From: Auritidibacter sp. Marseille-P8566
GTDB lineage: Bacteria > Bacteroidota > Bacteroidia > Flavobacteriales > Flavobacteriaceae
Direction: 5' to 3'
Assembly (NCBI GenBank): GCA_943325595.2
Contig: CALPQA020000075.1
Span: forward strand, 1-7,690
Length of the DNA stretch: 7,690 nucleotides
The notes beneath the pieces are model-generated. The model had not been told where the DNA came from, did not search any database, and was given only the letters and a program-made list of their open reading frames with translations. The translations under genes and the position numbers were made by a program. Each line of letters starts with the position of its first letter. Within the stretch, counting starts at the first letter, position 1. Below, one piece after another: positions 6,516 to 7,690 of the stretch.

Positions 6516-7436
6516 TTAATATTCTTCATTGGGATATAGTTTGTTAAATTTCCATTTCTCATAAGTATAACTAGGCATTCCAATTTGCTTTCTTCTTTTG
6601 TTAAGCTCTTTTATTTTTATTGTAGTTGGATTTGTATAAGAGCCATAATATTGTTGCTGTCCATGATACAAATTATATTGATCAAACATTGTAGCGTAAG
6701 CTCTAGGCGGAGCCATTCCTTTTTTTATAAATTCAAGTACTTTGGGTAAAAAAATATTTATCCTATTAAAATCTTTTGTATGTAATAACATTGTCCCAAT
6801 ATCTACATGAACGCTATCTAGATTAAATTCTCCAATAATTTTTTCATTTGGGTAGCCATAATCTCTGAAAATCTCTAGTAATCTTTTGGAATTTAGTGAA
6901 TCAATTTCATTTTGTTTTTTAATATTTTCTTCATATTCTTTTTTTCTGTAAAATTGATCCTCAACAGCCATTTTTTTCAGCTCATTTCTTAAATCAATTT
7001 TAACGGTACTTAAATATTTTTTTCTTAATAAAATATAATTTTCATCAAGGTATTTTTTTTCTTTTAAATAAATGATTTTAAAAACGGAATCATTTTTTAA
7101 TGCAAGGTCTGTTAATCGATATTTACTTATTAATTCAGAAAAATCTAAAATGTTTATTTTTTTATTTAAGATTATTTTCAATTTATAATAATTATTTACT
7201 TCATAATAATTTGCCAATTGGAGCGGTTTGTATTTTTTAAAAAGACTGTCCAAAATTTTATAGCTTTTTTTATAATCTTTTATTATGTATAAACTATCTG
7301 CCTCATATACTTTTAAAAAATATGGAATATAATTAGTATCATTTTTAACATCTTCCTCAATAATTTTCTTCGATTTACAAGAAAATAATATAACTAGAAT
7401 AATAAAAAAAAATAAAAACTTAAGTTGATTTAACAT
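6516..7436 (-). CDS. Predicted lipoprotein with DUF6624-like C-terminal region
   Basis: I chose the ATG at 7436 (306 residues) over an in-frame ATG at 7535 (339 residues). From 7436 the protein opens with a clean lipoprotein signal: MLNQLKF, a hydrophobic run to residue 17, then LFSC with Cys20 as the lipid site; the longer form would bury it. After Cys20 comes KSKK, with no acidic surface-export signal close to the Cys, so a periplasm-facing anchor is likelier than the cell surface. Residues 36-185 are helical and Lys-rich with tetratricopeptide-like spacing. The end resembles DUF6624 proteins: His219 in MLLHTKD, AYATMFDQYNLYHGQQQYYG (246-265) and NKRRKQIGMPSY (279-290). That family has no established reaction. 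The gene heads the operon, 15 bases before precursor 1. Possible roles are self-protection, periplasmic handling of the product or sensing, all inference. Base composition is very A/T-rich. Confidence 0.8.
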   Translation of the reverse strand: MLNQLKFLFFFIILVILFSCKSKKIIEEDVKNDTNYIPYFLKVYEADSLYIIKDYKKSYKILDSLFKKYKPLQLANYYEVNNYYKLKIILNKKINILDFSELISKYRLTDLALKNDSVFKIIYLKEKKYLDENYILLRKKYLSTVKIDLRNELKKMAVEDQFYRKKEYEENIKKQNEIDSLNSKRLLEIFRDYGYPNEKIIGEFNLDSVHVDIGTMLLHTKDFNRINIFLPKVLEFIKKGMAPPRAYATMFDQYNLYHGQQQYYGSYTNPTTIKIKELNKRRKQIGMPSYTYEKWKFNKLYPNEEY

Positions 7437-7690
7437 TTTATGAAGAATTATTGATTGTCGGCACTCAAATTTTTTTATCTTTTCTACTTTTAGATAATTA
7501 ATAAATATTTTTAATTCTTTAAAACTATAAAACAACTGTCCGAATAATTTCTATTACAAATATTGCTATTAAACAAAAACCAACTTGTTAAATGTTAGGT
7601 TATTTTTAGTCTTTTTTATGCTTAAAACTGCTTAATTTAAATTGGCGGGTTTTTTGAATGTTTTTTTTGTTTAAATTTGAAATAATATAA
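7437..7690 (-). promoter_or_regulatory. Upstream region of the operon with a weak promoter candidate
   Basis: No gene is visible here. On the minus strand AATATTTG (7564-7557) matches the Bacteroidota -7 box TAnnTTTG at all but the first base, and TTG (7583-7581) lies 16 bases upstream, slightly short of the usual 17-23. Transcription would then start near 7550, giving a leader of about 115 bases before the lipoprotein ATG at 7436. No better match was seen in this region, nor any between the lipoprotein and precursor 1, so the lipoprotein is probably the first gene of the transcript, unless the promoter lies beyond the window. No riboswitch or clear terminator was recognised. Confidence 0.35.

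Noticed and set aside
7437..7535. Longer start for the lipoprotein at 7535 (adds 33 residues)
   Set aside because: The extra residues would put a charged segment in front of a clean lipoprotein signal with LFSC; the ATG at 7436 is the natural start. The weak promoter candidate ending near 7550 leaves a small doubt.
7636..7655. GGCGGGTTTTTT near the right edge as a rho-independent terminator for a plus-strand gene
   Set aside because: The adjacent AATTTAAATT palindrome has no loop and the G/C block has no matching C block to its left, so no stable hairpin forms.

Overview
The window looks like a piece of a Bacteroidota chromosome, most likely a flavobacterium. Four things support this: low G+C, start codons preceded by A-rich tracts instead of Shine-Dalgarno sites, TAnnTTTG-type -7 promoter boxes, and protein families typical of Flavobacteriia. 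Almost the whole window is one minus-strand operon, read from right to left, that encodes a ribosomally made and modified peptide (RiPP) system of the 'grasp-with-spasm' type.

Layout in transcription order: (1) 7437-7690, upstream region with one weak promoter candidate. (2) 6516-7436, a predicted lipoprotein with a C-terminal region resembling DUF6624. (3) 6282-6500 and 6040-6264, two small Cys-rich precursor peptides with double-glycine leaders. (4) 5100-6029, gwsG, an ATP-grasp ligase. (5) 4921-5103, an unrecognised 60-residue protein coupled to gwsG by an ATGA overlap. (6) 3834-4919, gwsS, a SPASM-domain maturase without the radical SAM CxxxCxxC motif. (7) 1613-3841, an ABC exporter with an N-terminal C39 peptidase. 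(8) 265-1548, a HlyD-type membrane-fusion protein. After a roughly 210-base gap, the left edge (1-54) holds the first 18 codons of a cold-shock protein on the same strand, which is a separate gene with its own promoter candidates.

Proposed working model (inference from family knowledge): GwsG, helped by the SPASM protein GwsS, modifies the core of each precursor, probably by joining Asp/Glu side chains to Ser/Thr/Lys as in graspetides. The C39 domain of the exporter then cuts after the GG of the leader, and the ABC exporter plus the HlyD adaptor secrete the product through an outer-membrane channel encoded elsewhere. Gene spacing (4-base overlap, 1-base gap, 8-base overlap, gaps of 10-17 bases) supports a single co-transcribed unit.

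The class of system is known by name from protein-family models. The precursor cores, the 60-residue protein and the lipoprotein at the head of the operon are the parts most likely to be undescribed. No RNA genes, CRISPR arrays, insertion sequences or integrase genes were seen.
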